64,000 bases of DNA from Asticcacaulis excentricus CB 48 (GCF_000175215.2 NC_014816.1:1733001-1797000); one strand, 5' to 3'. Positions 28,393-38,477 are shown, counted from the first letter of the stretch. Notes: generated by a model not told the origin, from the sequence alone. Numbers and translations: made by a program.

Positions 28393-29526
28393 TCAGCCTC
28401 CGCTGACGCTGGCGGACGTGGTCGACGCCGGCGCCTCATGGGCCGGAACGGGTTGCGGACGCGGCGTCTGTGCGGCGGGAGAAGACACCGGCGTCGGGCG
28501 CGACCGCGCCACACTGGCCGGATTGGCGCTGGAAGCGGTAGAGCTGACAGCGGTTCCGCTGGCTGATACCGTAGCACTGGAAGCGCTGGTGCTTTGCGCG
28601 GTCCGGGCCGCCGTTGGAGGCGGCGGCGGCAGGACATCCGTGACAAGTGGCGTTCGCAGCACCTCCTCGGCGCGCGGAAGCTGGCTGAAATCCTTGAACT
28701 TCATGACCTTGACCAGATCAACGGGTCCGCGATTGGTGTACAGGTCAACCCGCCAGACGCCATCGACGCCGCGACGCGCCTCCCCTACCGGCAAGCCACG
28801 AGGGAAGATGCCTCCATCGCCGGAGGTCAGGATCTGATCACCTTTCTTGAGCACATCCGGCCCTCCGCGCACAAACTCCAGACGCGGAAATCCACCCCCG
28901 TCACCCACCATCATGGCACGGGCGTCGGTGCGCGCGACCATGACCGGCACGCGGCTTACGACATCGGTGACCATCAGCACGCGGCTGACGTCCGGGCTGA
29001 CGCCGACCACACGACCGACAAGCCCGTGTTCATTGATCACCGGATTACCAAAGACGAGTCCTCTGGATGACCCGGCATCAATCAGGCGATTGTTGTTGAA
29101 CGGACCGCGCGAAACCGAAACCGAACGCGCCGAGACGCTTTCGACTTCCGGCTCCGTGCGCAGATTAAGCAGGACCTCATAGCGGCGGTTAAGTTCCTTG
29201 GCCTTGCGATACTCGTCGCGATAGCGTTCCAGCTCTACAATCTTCTGTTTCAGGACACGGTTTTCGCTTACGGCAAAGAAATAATCCTCAATGCCATTGG
29301 TACGGTCGCTGACGAAGTGCGCCGGTGAGGACAGCAGATTATTGCTTTTGGCCGCTGCCCGGTCAAAGCCGGCCCGGTTGCCATAGGCCGCCGCATCCAG
29401 CCCGCCGCGCCGGTCACCTAGGAACAGCAAAGCCGCAACCACGCAAATGGCGGCGACAAGGATCATCACCCCCCAAGTAATGGGCAGTTTCAGATGTTCA
29501 AAAGGCTGGTTATCCCCGTATCGCAC
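28393..29526 (-). CDS. mreC: Rod shape-determining protein MreC
   Basis: A 377-residue bitopic protein. A single N-terminal span (WGVMILVAAICVVAALLFL), then a coiled-coil stretch (KQKIVELERYRDEYRKAK), then the periplasmic beta-barrel domain (RGLVFGNPVINEHGLVGRVVGV). The last about 90 residues, from ELPPPP-like TPLVTDVLPPPPPTA onward, are low-complexity Ala/Ser/Thr/Pro, probably disordered. MreC forms periplasmic filaments that regulate PBP2. The gene starts 139 bases after mreB on the same strand; the intervening sequence carries a 17-base palindrome. It ends four bases before mreD. Confidence 0.95.
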   Translation of the reverse strand: MRYGDNQPFEHLKLPITWGVMILVAAICVVAALLFLGDRRGGLDAAAYGNRAGFDRAAAKSNNLLSSPAHFVSDRTNGIEDYFFAVSENRVLKQKIVELERYRDEYRKAKELNRRYEVLLNLRTEPEVESVSARSVSVSRGPFNNNRLIDAGSSRGLVFGNPVINEHGLVGRVVGVSPDVSRVLMVTDVVSRVPVMVARTDARAMMVGDGGGFPRLEFVRGGPDVLKKGDQILTSGDGGIFPRGLPVGEARRGVDGVWRVDLYTNRGPVDLVKVMKFKDFSQLPRAEEVLRTPLVTDVLPPPPPTAARTAQSTSASSATVSASGTAVSSTASSANPASVARSRPTPVSSPAAQTPRPQPVPAHEAPASTTSASVSGG

Positions 29527-29579
29527 GCTGACTTCCCTCCAGGCCCACCCGGACCCTCACTCAGAGGACAGATACTGCA

Positions 29580-29596
29580 AGTTTCGGTCCGAAACT
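29580..29596. promoter_or_regulatory. Palindrome between mreB and mreC
   Basis: AGTTTCGG (29580-29587), a single central base and CCGAAACT (29589-29596) form a perfect inverted repeat in the 139-base space between mreB and mreC. It may be a protein-binding site or, given the one-base centre, only a weak RNA hairpin. No T-run follows. Confidence 0.4.
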
Positions 29597-29665
29597 ATCA
29601 AGGAAATTGTAGACGCTCTGATGACAGGGCCGACGATTTACGGCCTTGCCCTCGCCTATTCAGGC

Positions 29666-30715
<1,050 letters not shown>

Positions 30716-30899
30716 CTACCGCGAGAAATTTGTCTGGGAGGTGGCCGGGATACCGGCGGCGCATAGGGCCCCGTTAAGGGCGTCGCGCCGCGAAAACACG
30801 CGCCGTCCGCAAGGGGAGAACTCCCTTGCCCTTATCTCGCGTCAATTTCAAGGCCTTCAAAAAAAAACTTCGAATCACCTTGAAACGCATAACGGTAAA

Positions 30900-31700
30900 C
30901 TATTGATTTTCGTGAGTGCCACTCACGGCGCTGCGGCCTTCGCGCCATTTGGCGATCAGGTGTCTGGCCAGAATGACAACGCCCAGCCAGGCCAGCCCGA
31001 TCAGCGCGATCAGCGCGGTGCCCTTCCAATCGCCGCCCTCGACGATGCGCGTAAACACATTGCCAAATAGCGCCACCAGCGCCGTCTTGGGGATCGAGCC
31101 CAGCCCCAGACCCATTATGAAACCAGTGAACGGAGCCTTTGATACGCCAAAGGCCATGTTGACGATGATAAACGGCGCTGAAGGGACATTGCGCACGATG
31201 AACGAGGCCGAAAAGGCGTTGCGCCCGATATAGTCCGACAGCCGCCCCAAATGCCCGCCACCGATGCGGTTGAACGTCTCTGCCCCAATAAGCCGGCCCG
31301 TGTAGAAGGTGATCGCCCCGGACACAACGGTCGCCACCCATGAATAGAAGAAGCCCAGCCACGGTCCGAACGCCACCACGCAGGCGGCGATCAGTACAAA
31401 CTGCGGTGCGCCAATATAGGCCGACAGCGTAAAGACGGCGATGACGATGAAGATACCCCAGGGGGAATCCCGATATTCGGCCATCCACAGCTCAAATTCG
31501 TGAGTCACCTCATGGCCAAAATCGGTCTTGCCGATCAGGAAAACGACCCCGATCATGGCAAACAGAGCCAGCGTCACCCAGATGGCCCGAACCGTTTTCG
31601 CGTCCATCTCGAACAGAAACTGGCAGCAACGCCGCCACAGGGGCAGCGGGCTGTTGGCGGCATCGCGCCCCGGTTCGGAAGGGTCAGGCGTTTCGGTCAT
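30900..31700 (-). CDS. TVP38/TMEM64 (VTT-domain) membrane protein
   Basis: A 266-residue protein with about six spans and a VTT/DedA-like core: YIGAPQFVLIAACVVAFGPWLGF, then GRLIGAETFNRI and an FIVRNVPSAPFIIVN re-entrant segment. Members are linked to lipid scrambling or membrane homeostasis, but the substrate is unknown. The start at 31700 is taken because it begins a Pro/acid N-terminus typical of cytosolic tails; a further upstream start is less likely. It is on the same strand as yebC, separated by a good terminator, and 190 bases upstream of mreB, so probably a single-gene unit. Confidence 0.85.
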   Translation of the reverse strand: MTETPDPSEPGRDAANSPLPLWRRCCQFLFEMDAKTVRAIWVTLALFAMIGVVFLIGKTDFGHEVTHEFELWMAEYRDSPWGIFIVIAVFTLSAYIGAPQFVLIAACVVAFGPWLGFFYSWVATVVSGAITFYTGRLIGAETFNRIGGGHLGRLSDYIGRNAFSASFIVRNVPSAPFIIVNMAFGVSKAPFTGFIMGLGLGSIPKTALVALFGNVFTRIVEGGDWKGTALIALIGLAWLGVVILARHLIAKWREGRSAVSGTHENQ

Positions 31701-31775
31701 GACGTGCCTATGTGCGACGGCGCGCAATCGAAATCAATATGAAGAGGCAAAGTTTATAGGGTGGCCTTACTGAAA

Positions 31776-31803
31776 CAAAAACCCCTCCGTTTCCAGAGGG
31801 GTT
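31776..31803 (-). terminator. Terminator of the yebC operon
   Basis: Arms AACCCCTC (31780-31787) and GAGGGGTT (31796-31803) with an eight-base loop, followed on the minus strand by five Ts. It ends the cyclo-ligase-ymdB-yebC unit. Confidence 0.85.
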
Positions 31804-31808
31804 GATGA

Positions 31809-32567
31809 TCAGGCGCTGAGCGCTTCCATCTCTTCGTCCGAGATGTCGAAATTGGCATAGACCGCCTGCACATCGTCATCATCATTGAGCGCGTCGATCA
31901 GCTTCATCAGCGTCTTGGCCGGGTCGCCGGTGATGGGCGACAGGGTTTGCGGCTTCCAGATAAACTTGGTCGACTTGGGGTCGCCCAAAACCTTGGCTAC
32001 GGCCTCTGTAACGGTGTTGAGGTCTTCATAGGCCGTGAAAATCAGGTGGCCGCCGTCTTCCTCGTCCTCATCGGTTTCGACATCGGCAGCCCCGGCTTCG
32101 ATGGCCGCTTCCATGATGGCGTCAGCCGACCCGGCCTTTAGCGGATACTCGATCTGGCCCATGCGGTCCCACATGAAGCTGACCGAACCGGTTTCGCCCA
32201 GATTGCCGCCGAACTTGGTGAAGTAGGAACGCACATTGCCACCGGTACGATTGCGGTTATCGGTCAGTGTTTCGACAATGATGCCGATGCCCTGCGGCCC
32301 GAAGCCTTCGTAGCGGATTTCTTCCATATTGTCGGATTCACCGGCCGCCCCTTTCTTGATGGCGCGGTCGATGTTGTCCTTCGGCATGGACTCGGCCTTG
32401 GCGTTATTGACCGCCAGACGCAAACGCGGATTCATGGCCGGATCAGGCATTCCCGACTTGGCCGCCACAGTGATGTCGCGTGCCAGCTTGGAAAACAGCT
32501 TGGAACGGGCCGCGTCGGCACGCCCCTTCTTGTGCATGATGTTCTTGAATTTACTATGGCCAGCCAT
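31809..32567 (-). CDS. yebC: YebC/PmpR family DNA-binding protein
   Basis: A 252-residue three-domain protein with the signature [19 protein letters not shown] start, the [18 protein letters not shown] motif and the acidic second half ([13 protein letters not shown]). Members act as transcription regulators and, in several bacteria, help ribosomes through proline-rich sequences. It lies 57 bases after ymdB on the same strand, probably in its operon, and ends at a terminator. RuvC, its frequent neighbour, is not here. Confidence 0.96.
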   Translation of the reverse strand: MAGHSKFKNIMHKKGRADAARSKLFSKLARDITVAAKSGMPDPAMNPRLRLAVNNAKAESMPKDNIDRAIKKGAAGESDNMEEIRYEGFGPQGIGIIVETLTDNRNRTGGNVRSYFTKFGGNLGETGSVSFMWDRMGQIEYPLKAGSADAIMEAAIEAGAADVETDEDEEDGGHLIFTAYEDLNTVTEAVAKVLGDPKSTKFIWKPQTLSPITGDPAKTLMKLIDALNDDDDVQAVYANFDISDEEMEALSA

Positions 32568-32624
32568 GGGAAACCTCTGTCAGCGCGCACCCGCGCGCTC
32601 ATCTTATGGGGATTGGGCGGGGTT

Positions 32625-33458
32625 CTAAACCGAAACCTGAAGTTCTGGCAACACCGTCTTGAGCCGCCCGCCGAGGCGGATGGGCTCGACGCGCGTAGCC
32701 AGCCCCGTCTTGTCATCTGTTTCAACAAACACGCCGCACAGGGTCGCAGGGCCGGAAGCCGGCTTATAGCGCTCCTTACCGATGCGTGTGGTGAAGCGGC
32801 GCAGTGGCTCCTCCTTGTCCATGCCAATGACGCTGTCATAATCGGCGCAGGCCCCAGCATCGGTCTGGTAGGCGGTGCCGCCGGGAAGGATCTGCGCATC
32901 GGCGGTCGGCACGTGGGTGTGAGTACCCACCACCAGCGAGGCGCGCCCGTCGCAGAAATGCCCCATGGCCATCTTCTCAGAGGTGGCTTCGGCGTGGATA
33001 TCGACCACCACCGCATCAGCCACCAGACCCAGCGGCGCGCTTTCCAGCGCTTTATCCACGGCGGCAAACGGGTCGTCCATCGACGCCATATGCACCAGAC
33101 CCAGCGCGTTCATTACCAGAATCCGCTTGCCCGACGCGGTTTCAAACAGATTGACCCCCCGCCCCGGCACATCGGCCAGAGGCGGATAGTTGAGCGGGCG
33201 GATCAGGCGCGGCTCACGCACAATATAGGTCAGGGCCTCTTTCTGGTCCCAAGAATGGTTGCCGAGCGTCAGGCAGTCCGCCCCCGCCTCAAACAACTGA
33301 TTGGCGGTGTTTTCCGACACGCCGAAGCCAGAAGCGGCATTTTCCGCATTCACGATTACGAATTCGAGGTCGAGCGCTCGGCGCACAAAAGGCAGATGTT
33401 CGGACACGGCGTCGCGGCCGGCCCGGCCGACCACATCACCGAAAAAAGCAAAACGCAT
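32625..33458 (-). CDS. YmdB-family metallophosphoesterase (TIGR00282)
   Basis: A 277-residue calcineurin-like phosphoesterase. Metal-binding motifs are FFGDVVGRAGRD (first Asp), NHSWDQKE, and GTHTHVPTADAQIL near the C-terminus. In Bacillus YmdB hydrolyses cyclic nucleotides and controls development, but that is not established here. The start shares one base with the stop of the cyclo-ligase gene (TGATG), so they are translationally coupled. Confidence 0.92.
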   Translation of the reverse strand: MRFAFFGDVVGRAGRDAVSEHLPFVRRALDLEFVIVNAENAASGFGVSENTANQLFEAGADCLTLGNHSWDQKEALTYIVREPRLIRPLNYPPLADVPGRGVNLFETASGKRILVMNALGLVHMASMDDPFAAVDKALESAPLGLVADAVVVDIHAEATSEKMAMGHFCDGRASLVVGTHTHVPTADAQILPGGTAYQTDAGACADYDSVIGMDKEEPLRRFTTRIGKERYKPASGPATLCGVFVETDDKTGLATRVEPIRLGGRLKTVLPELQVSV

Positions 33459-34045
33459 CAGGTGTTCTTTCTAATCTCGATTAGGCCCTCTTCGGTGAGG
33501 ACGGTATCGAGACGCTGATCGTGGGGTTCGGTGGGCACGCGGGCGACCGCCTGAGCGGAAAAGGCCACGCCCCACACTTGCAATGGATTTGCATTACTCT
33601 GATTTACACAGCGAAGATAGTCCAAAGCGCGGTCGTAAAAGCCTCCGCCATAGCCCAGCCGCCCACCTTCACGATCAAAAGCCAGAAGCGGTGCCAGAAT
33701 GAGATCGGGGAACACTTCCGGTGCATCAGGCCCCGGCTGATGCGTGCCCAATGGGCCTGCCACCAGACGTGCGTCGAGGGTGTAGGCGCGGAAGATCATG
33801 CGTCCCTCCGCTTCGACGCTGGGCAAGGCCAGAGTATAGCCGCGCGCTTGAAAGTGCCGCATCAGAGGTCGGGGGTCGATCTCATCCCTGATGGGGTGAA
33901 ACCCGGCCACGACTGACGCCTTGGGCCACCCCCCCTGCGCCAAAAAGGCCCGAGCCAGCCGTTCACCTGCATCGGGACAGGCGGCGGCCAGCGCGGCCCG
34001 GCGGACCTTCATCTCTTTGCGCATGGCGGCTTTGGCGTCTGACAT
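33458..34045 (-). CDS. 5-formyltetrahydrofolate cyclo-ligase
   Basis: A 195-residue enzyme converting 5-formyl-THF to 5,10-methenyl-THF with ATP. The N-terminal KxxMRKEMKVRRAAL-type helix, the middle FHPIRDEIDPRPLM loop and the C-terminal GRLGYGGGFYDRALDYL motif are diagnostic of the ygfA/MTHFS family. It overlaps ymdB by one base and is preceded by the terC terminator. In many proteobacteria this gene follows zapA and the 6S RNA gene; here those are separated from it by terC, a GH3 gene and a VOC gene. Confidence 0.93.
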   Translation of the reverse strand: MSDAKAAMRKEMKVRRAALAAACPDAGERLARAFLAQGGWPKASVVAGFHPIRDEIDPRPLMRHFQARGYTLALPSVEAEGRMIFRAYTLDARLVAGPLGTHQPGPDAPEVFPDLILAPLLAFDREGGRLGYGGGFYDRALDYLRCVNQSNANPLQVWGVAFSAQAVARVPTEPHDQRLDTVLTEEGLIEIRKNT

Positions 34046-34072
34046 GCCTGTTTAAGGCCATTTCAGACCGTA

Positions 34073-34111
34073 AAAAGCAAGAGCCCCCTCCGGACAGAGC
34101 CGGAAGGGGGC
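34073..34111 (-). terminator. Terminator of terC
   Basis: A long GC-rich stem pairs 34083-34093 with 34100-34111 (GCCCCCT and AGGGGGC cores plus a CCGG extension), followed by a five-T run on the minus strand. It closes the terC transcript six bases after its stop. Confidence 0.9.
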
Positions 34112-34116
34112 AAAGG

Positions 34117-35133
34117 TTAGTCTTCTTCGTTTGTCTTCTTTGAGTCGAACGGGAAGGCCCCGGTTGCATGTACCTCGCCCTTCGGCTTGATCAGCAGCGA
34201 CAGGATCATGGTCAGGACCAGTATCGAGGCTGTCGCCGTCAGGGACCACACAATCGGTATCTTATAGACGTCGATCAGCAGCATCTTCGCACCGATAAAG
34301 ACCAGAACCAGCGCCAGACCATAGGGCAGCAGATGGAACTTTTCGTGCATCCCGGCCAGCAGGAAGTACATGGCGCGCAGACCCAGAATAGCGAAGACGT
34401 TAGAGGTCAGGACGATAAACGGGTCGGTTGTGATGGCGAAGATTGCTGGAATCGAGTCCACCGCGAACACCACGTCGATAATACCGATAAGGATGACCAC
34501 GATCAGCAACGGGGTGGCGATACGCTTGCCGTCAATGGGGGTAAAGAACTTCTCACCGTCGTAGTGGGGCGAGATGGTGAAGGTCTTGCGCACCCATTTT
34601 AAGGCCGGATTGCTCTCAAGATCAGGCTCCTGACCGGCGGCAAGCCACATCTTGAAGCCTGTGAACACCAGAAACGCGCCGAACACGTAGAGCACCCAGT
34701 GGAACTGCGCCACCAGCCACGCCCCCACCACAATCATGCCTGCGCGCAGGACCAGCGCCATCAGAATACCGATCATCAGCACGCGCTTTTGGTACTCTGC
34801 CGGCACGGCGAAATAGGTGAACAGCATAAGGAAGACGAAGATATTATCGACCGCCAGCGCCTTTTCGACCAGGTAACCAGTGGTGAATTCCAGCGCCTTA
34901 GTGTTGGCCAGAGCCTTGGCGGCCGCATCGCCCGAAAGCCCACCCATTTCCCACCACATAATGCCGAGAAAAATAAAGGACGTGGCGACCCAGATCAGCG
35001 ACCAGATAGCCGCTTCCTTCATCGAGACCTTGTGGGCCCCTTGTTTGTTCAGAGCAAAAAAATCAATAAACAGCGCGACAACAACAAAGGCCGCGAACGT
35101 CCCCCACATCAGGGGCGTTGCAATCGTATCCAT
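34117..35133 (-). CDS. TerC/Alx family integral membrane protein
   Basis: A 338-residue protein with nine or so spans. The conserved acidic residues of the TerC family are present: ALAVDNIFVFLMLFTYF near the third span and DVVFAVDSIPAIFAITTDPFIVLTSN in the seventh. Family members include the manganese exporter Alx and its relatives; the preceding yybP-ykoY-type riboswitch strongly supports a manganese-export role here. Start is ATG at 35133, with the riboswitch upstream and a long untranslated leader. Single-gene transcript ended by its terminator. Confidence 0.92.
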   Translation of the reverse strand: MDTIATPLMWGTFAAFVVVALFIDFFALNKQGAHKVSMKEAAIWSLIWVATSFIFLGIMWWEMGGLSGDAAAKALANTKALEFTTGYLVEKALAVDNIFVFLMLFTYFAVPAEYQKRVLMIGILMALVLRAGMIVVGAWLVAQFHWVLYVFGAFLVFTGFKMWLAAGQEPDLESNPALKWVRKTFTISPHYDGEKFFTPIDGKRIATPLLIVVILIGIIDVVFAVDSIPAIFAITTDPFIVLTSNVFAILGLRAMYFLLAGMHEKFHLLPYGLALVLVFIGAKMLLIDVYKIPIVWSLTATASILVLTMILSLLIKPKGEVHATGAFPFDSKKTNEED

Positions 35134-35184
35134 AGGTGAGACTCAATCTCTAAGGGTTGGCTAGGACAGGTCGGTCAGACCCGC

Positions 35185-35286
35185 CCTCAGTCTCGCCACT
35201 CCGCCGAAACGGTGTCTGATGCCGGAGCTAGGCTCGTGTTGACGACATCAAACGATCGCACCCGGCGATCTGGCTACTCCCTGAGG
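35185..35286 (-). ncRNA. yybP-ykoY-type (manganese) riboswitch ahead of terC
   Basis: On the minus strand, P1 pairs CCTCAG (35286-35281) with CTGAGG (35190-35185). Between them are the conserved GGGAGTAGCC, a hairpin GATCGC/GCGATC, CGTCAACACG, and CCGGCATCAGAC, in the right order for the yybP-ykoY family. This class binds Mn2+ and usually controls TerC/Alx-type exporters. A promoter whose start falls next to P1 lies just upstream. The expression platform should be the 50 bases up to the terC ATG, where a GAGA/TCTC hairpin is visible. Confidence 0.9.
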
Positions 35287-35295
35287 ATAACCGCT

Positions 35296-35324
35296 TTATT
35301 CCAGACATGCGGCACGGATGTCAA
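35296..35324 (-). promoter_or_regulatory. Promoter of the terC riboswitch transcript
   Basis: TTGACA (35324-35319), a 17-base spacer and GAATAA (35301-35296) on the minus strand predict transcription from about 35288, directly at the first base pair of the aptamer. Confidence 0.65.
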
Positions 35325-35339
35325 GTTGGGATTGTAACG

Positions 35340-35700
35340 ATTGCGCGGTTTAAATCCCGACAAGCTCGACTGTGCAGCAAAAGAGAGGCGGCGGGACCCA
35401 GAGATTTTAAAGGACGTGGTTTCGCCACCCCAAAGGGTGGCGGCGCCACGAGAACCGTTGCGAAGCGTTTAAATCCACTCAGACCTGACGTATCAGGTGG
35501 GAGCCATATGATAGGGACCACGGTCCCAGTCAGGGACAGCCCCCGTTCTAAGAGATTAAGGTCAGAAGGATTAGGTGTTCGCTGACGTGAGCCGCAGCAC
35601 GACCCGCCGTCAGACAATCTAGGCGCAAGGCCGCTCCCTTACAAGGGGGACGACCACAGGCTTTTGTAAATCACTGATAAAGCGCTGACTTGTCCTAAGC
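35340..35700. other. Non-coding region rich in hairpins; possible 6S RNA locus
   Basis: No credible ORF. Several perfect stems are visible: 35424-35431 with 35436-35443 (CGCCACCC/GGGTGGCG, CAAA loop) extended by CGTGG/CCACG; CCTGA/TCAGG around CGTA near 35484-35497; GGGACC/GGTCCC near 35514-35527; and CTGACG/CGTCAG near 35582-35612. A GTGTTCGC string on the plus strand recalls 6S RNA. The neighbours zapA and the cyclo-ligase flank 6S RNA in many proteobacteria. No strand, ends or promoter can be fixed by eye. I cannot assign it to a family. Confidence 0.4.
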
Positions 35701-35803
35701 CATTCAAAAAAAGACATCGATGTCATAAAAACTGACTTCACAGACATTCGATCCCGGCTTATGAAATTGCCCAACCACAAAACCAATTCCAGGGACACCG
35801 ATC

Positions 35804-38086
35804 ATGCGCCATTTTAAGCCCAGCCTGCTGGCGACCGCCGCCCTTGGCTTCGCCTTCGTCTCGACAATACCCGCCTATGCTCAGGCCCCTGCCACCGCTG
35901 TGGAGGCCCCCAAGGGCACGCCATGGACCGACACACGACTGGATGCCGACACCCGGACGGAACTGCTGCTTAAGGAAATGACGCAGGACGAGAAGCTGAA
36001 ACTCGTCTTCGGTCACTTCGCCACGGCGGCCGACTGGCTGAATGCGCGCGGCGACATTGCCGGGCTAAATTGGAAGCCGCCGGTTGAAAGCCACCACCAA
36101 TCGGCAGGTTTTGTCTTTGGTGTGCCGCGTCTGGGCATCCCGAACCAGTGGCAAACCGACGCGGGCGTCGGCGTCGCCTCTCAAGTCGGTGATAAGCCGC
36201 GCCTGCGCACCGCCCTGCCGTCAGGCATGGCAACGGCGGCGACCTGGGACCGCGATCTGGCTTTCAAGGGCGGTGCCATGATCGGGCGCGAAGCGCGTCT
36301 GTCGGGCTTTAATGTCCAGCTGGCCGGCGGCGTCAACCTGATGCGTGAACCGCGCAATGGCCGCAACTTCGAATATGGCGGCGAAGACCCGCTGCTGGCC
36401 GGTATCATCGTCGGTGAACAGATCCGCGGGATTCAGTCAAACCACATCATTTCGACAGTCAAGCACTACGCATATAATGCTCAGGAAACCAACCGCTTCA
36501 CCGCCTCGTCTAACATTTCGGACAAGGCCGGACGCGAGTCCGATCTGCTAGCGTTTCAGTTTGCCATCGAAACCGGCAATCCGGCTTCGGTGATGTGCGC
36601 CTATAACCGCGTCAATAATGTCTATGCCTGCGAAAGTGACTACCTTCTGAACGAAGTCCTGAAAAAGGACTGGGGCTACAAGGGTTATGTGATGTCGGAC
36701 TGGGGCGCGACCCATTCGACCATCCCGGCCGCCAATGCAGGTCTGGATCAGCAGTCGGGCTATCCCTTCGACAAGAGCAACTACTTCGCCGGACCGCTGA
36801 AAGAAGCGATCGAAAACGGCTTTGTGAAGCAAGAGCGTCTTGATGATATGGCGCGCCGCATCCTGTGGGGCCTGTTCTCGACCGGTGCCTTCGACAAGCC
36901 GGTGCCGGTGGCTGAAGACCAGATCGACTTCAAGGCGCACGCCGCCGTCACTCAGGCCGATGCCGAAGGTGGCATTGTGCTGCTGAAAAACACCGGCCTG
37001 CTGCCGCTGGCAACCACCGCCAAAAAGATCGTCGTCATCGGCGGCTATGCCGACAAGGGCGTCATCTCCGGTGGCGGCTCGTCGCAGGTCTATGGTCAGG
37101 GCGGTAATCCGGTCAAGGATCTGGGCCTTGGCCCCAAAGCCTTCCCCGGCCCCCTCACCTACTATCCGGACTCGCCGGTCGAAGCGCTTAAAGCCCGCAC
37201 GAAGGCCGAGGTCGTCTATCATGACGGTAAGGACGTCAAGGCAGCGGTGAAGGCGGCCAAAGGCGCGGACGTGGTCATCGTCTTCGGCACCCAGTGGACG
37301 GGCGAATCGCTTGATGCCGAACTGAAGCTCGATGAAAACGCCGACGCCCTGATCGACGCGGTGGCCAAGGCTAATAAAAAGACCGTCGTCGTGCTGCAAA
37401 CGGGCGGGCCGGTCTTCATGCCGTGGCTGTCGAAGGTCGGAGCCGTGGTCGAAGCCTGGTATCCCGGCACGAAGGGCGGCACGGCCATTGCGCGCGTCCT
37501 GACCGGTGAAGTCTCGCCGTCGGGTCGCCTGCCGGTGACCTTTGCCGCTTCGCTTGATCAGTTGCCACGTCCGAAATTGGACGGTGACCCGAAGAGCGAC
37601 ACCATCCGCACCCAGGTCAATTACGACATCGAAGGTGCCGCCATCGGCTATAAGTGGTTCGACAAGAAGGGCCTGAAGCCCCTGTTCGCCTTCGGCCACG
37701 GCCTGACCTATTCGACCTTCGGCTATAGCGACCTGAAGACCTCAACGGCGGGCGATAAGCTGCGCGTCAGCGTCACCGTAACCAATACGGGCAAGGTCGC
37801 CGCTTCGGACGTGCCGCAGGTCTATGTTTCGGCCCCCGCCTCGGCCGGCTGGGAAGCGCCCAAGCGCCTCGGCGGCTGGGATAAGGTGGCGTTGAAACCC
37901 GGCGAGTCGAAGACGGTGACGGTGACGGTCGATCCGCGCTTGCTCGCCACTTTCGACAGCGCGTCAAAGACGTGGAACGTCGCCGCCGGTGCCTACGAGG
38001 TGATCCTCGCCCGCTCGGCCACCGATACCGCCAGCAAGACCACCGTCACGCTGAACGCGCAGAAGTATGATGTGAGAGGGAAGTAA
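35804..38086 (+). CDS. Exported GH3 beta-glucosidase
   Basis: A 760-residue glycoside hydrolase family 3 protein. Signal peptide MRHFKPSLLATAALGFAFV, cleaved after AYA, sends it to the periplasm. The N-terminal barrel has the nucleophile aspartate in YVMSDWGATHS; the alpha/beta sandwich (about 380-600) carries TQWTGESLD with the likely acid/base neighbourhood; and a C-terminal fibronectin-III-like domain includes FGHGLTYSTF. It probably releases glucose or related sugars from oligosaccharides. The VOC gene follows after one base. The spacer before it is 670 bases from terC, containing the riboswitch and structured region. Codon use matches the core genome. Confidence 0.93.
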   Translation: MRHFKPSLLATAALGFAFVSTIPAYAQAPATAVEAPKGTPWTDTRLDADTRTELLLKEMTQDEKLKLVFGHFATAADWLNARGDIAGLNWKPPVESHHQSAGFVFGVPRLGIPNQWQTDAGVGVASQVGDKPRLRTALPSGMATAATWDRDLAFKGGAMIGREARLSGFNVQLAGGVNLMREPRNGRNFEYGGEDPLLAGIIVGEQIRGIQSNHIISTVKHYAYNAQETNRFTASSNISDKAGRESDLLAFQFAIETGNPASVMCAYNRVNNVYACESDYLLNEVLKKDWGYKGYVMSDWGATHSTIPAANAGLDQQSGYPFDKSNYFAGPLKEAIENGFVKQERLDDMARRILWGLFSTGAFDKPVPVAEDQIDFKAHAAVTQADAEGGIVLLKNTGLLPLATTAKKIVVIGGYADKGVISGGGSSQVYGQGGNPVKDLGLGPKAFPGPLTYYPDSPVEALKARTKAEVVYHDGKDVKAAVKAAKGADVVIVFGTQWTGESLDAELKLDENADALIDAVAKANKKTVVVLQTGGPVFMPWLSKVGAVVEAWYPGTKGGTAIARVLTGEVSPSGRLPVTFAASLDQLPRPKLDGDPKSDTIRTQVNYDIEGAAIGYKWFDKKGLKPLFAFGHGLTYSTFGYSDLKTSTAGDKLRVSVTVTNTGKVAASDVPQVYVSAPASAGWEAPKRLGGWDKVALKPGESKTVTVTVDPRLLATFDSASKTWNVAAGAYEVILARSATDTASKTTVTLNAQKYDVRGK

Positions 38087-38087
38087 C

Positions 38088-38477
38088 ATGGCTGCGGCAG
38101 AGGACGATCAACTTGACGTTCTGCCTATTCTGCCCAGCCTCTCTCTGAGCGAAACCCAGAGGTTCTATCGCGAATTTCTGGGTTTTGATGCCACCGTGTT
38201 TGAGGATCACAACTATCTGATCCTCCGACGCGATGCCTTCGGTTCACCAATCGAACTGCACTTCTGGCTGACGGATCGCCGCGAACTGTGCGAACAGAGC
38301 GCGGTCTATATTCGCGGGGGAGGCATAGACAGGCTGCACCAAGAGTTTTGGCAAAAAGACCGTCTGCGCGTGTCGCCAATCCTACCGCGGCCGTGGGGCA
38401 TGACCGAATTTTACATCCAAGACCCACACAGGAACTTACTCAAATTCGGTCGCGTGAGCGACGAAAGCCGCCGCTAA
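38088..38477 (+). CDS. VOC-family (glyoxalase/bleomycin-resistance-like) protein
   Basis: A 129-residue single-module vicinal-oxygen-chelate protein. The pattern LSLSETQRFYREFLGFDATVFEDHNYLIL and the C-terminal WGMTEFYIQDPHRNLLKFG are those of the bleomycin-binding subgroup, in which ligands bind at a dimer interface and no metal is required. Antibiotic binding is not proven here. It starts two bases after the GH3 stop, suggesting cotranscription, and its 3' end overlaps the convergent zapA gene by four bases. Confidence 0.85.
   Translation: MAAAEDDQLDVLPILPSLSLSETQRFYREFLGFDATVFEDHNYLILRRDAFGSPIELHFWLTDRRELCEQSAVYIRGGGIDRLHQEFWQKDRLRVSPILPRPWGMTEFYIQDPHRNLLKFGRVSDESRR

Noticed and set aside
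35340..35700. tmRNA gene
   Set aside because: No tag-peptide coding sequence of the alphaproteobacterial type and no tRNA-like acceptor pair were found.
36548..37699. Minus-strand 383-codon frame over the GH3 gene
   Set aside because: Antisense to a complete glycoside hydrolase with signal peptide; composition is that of a GC-rich shadow.
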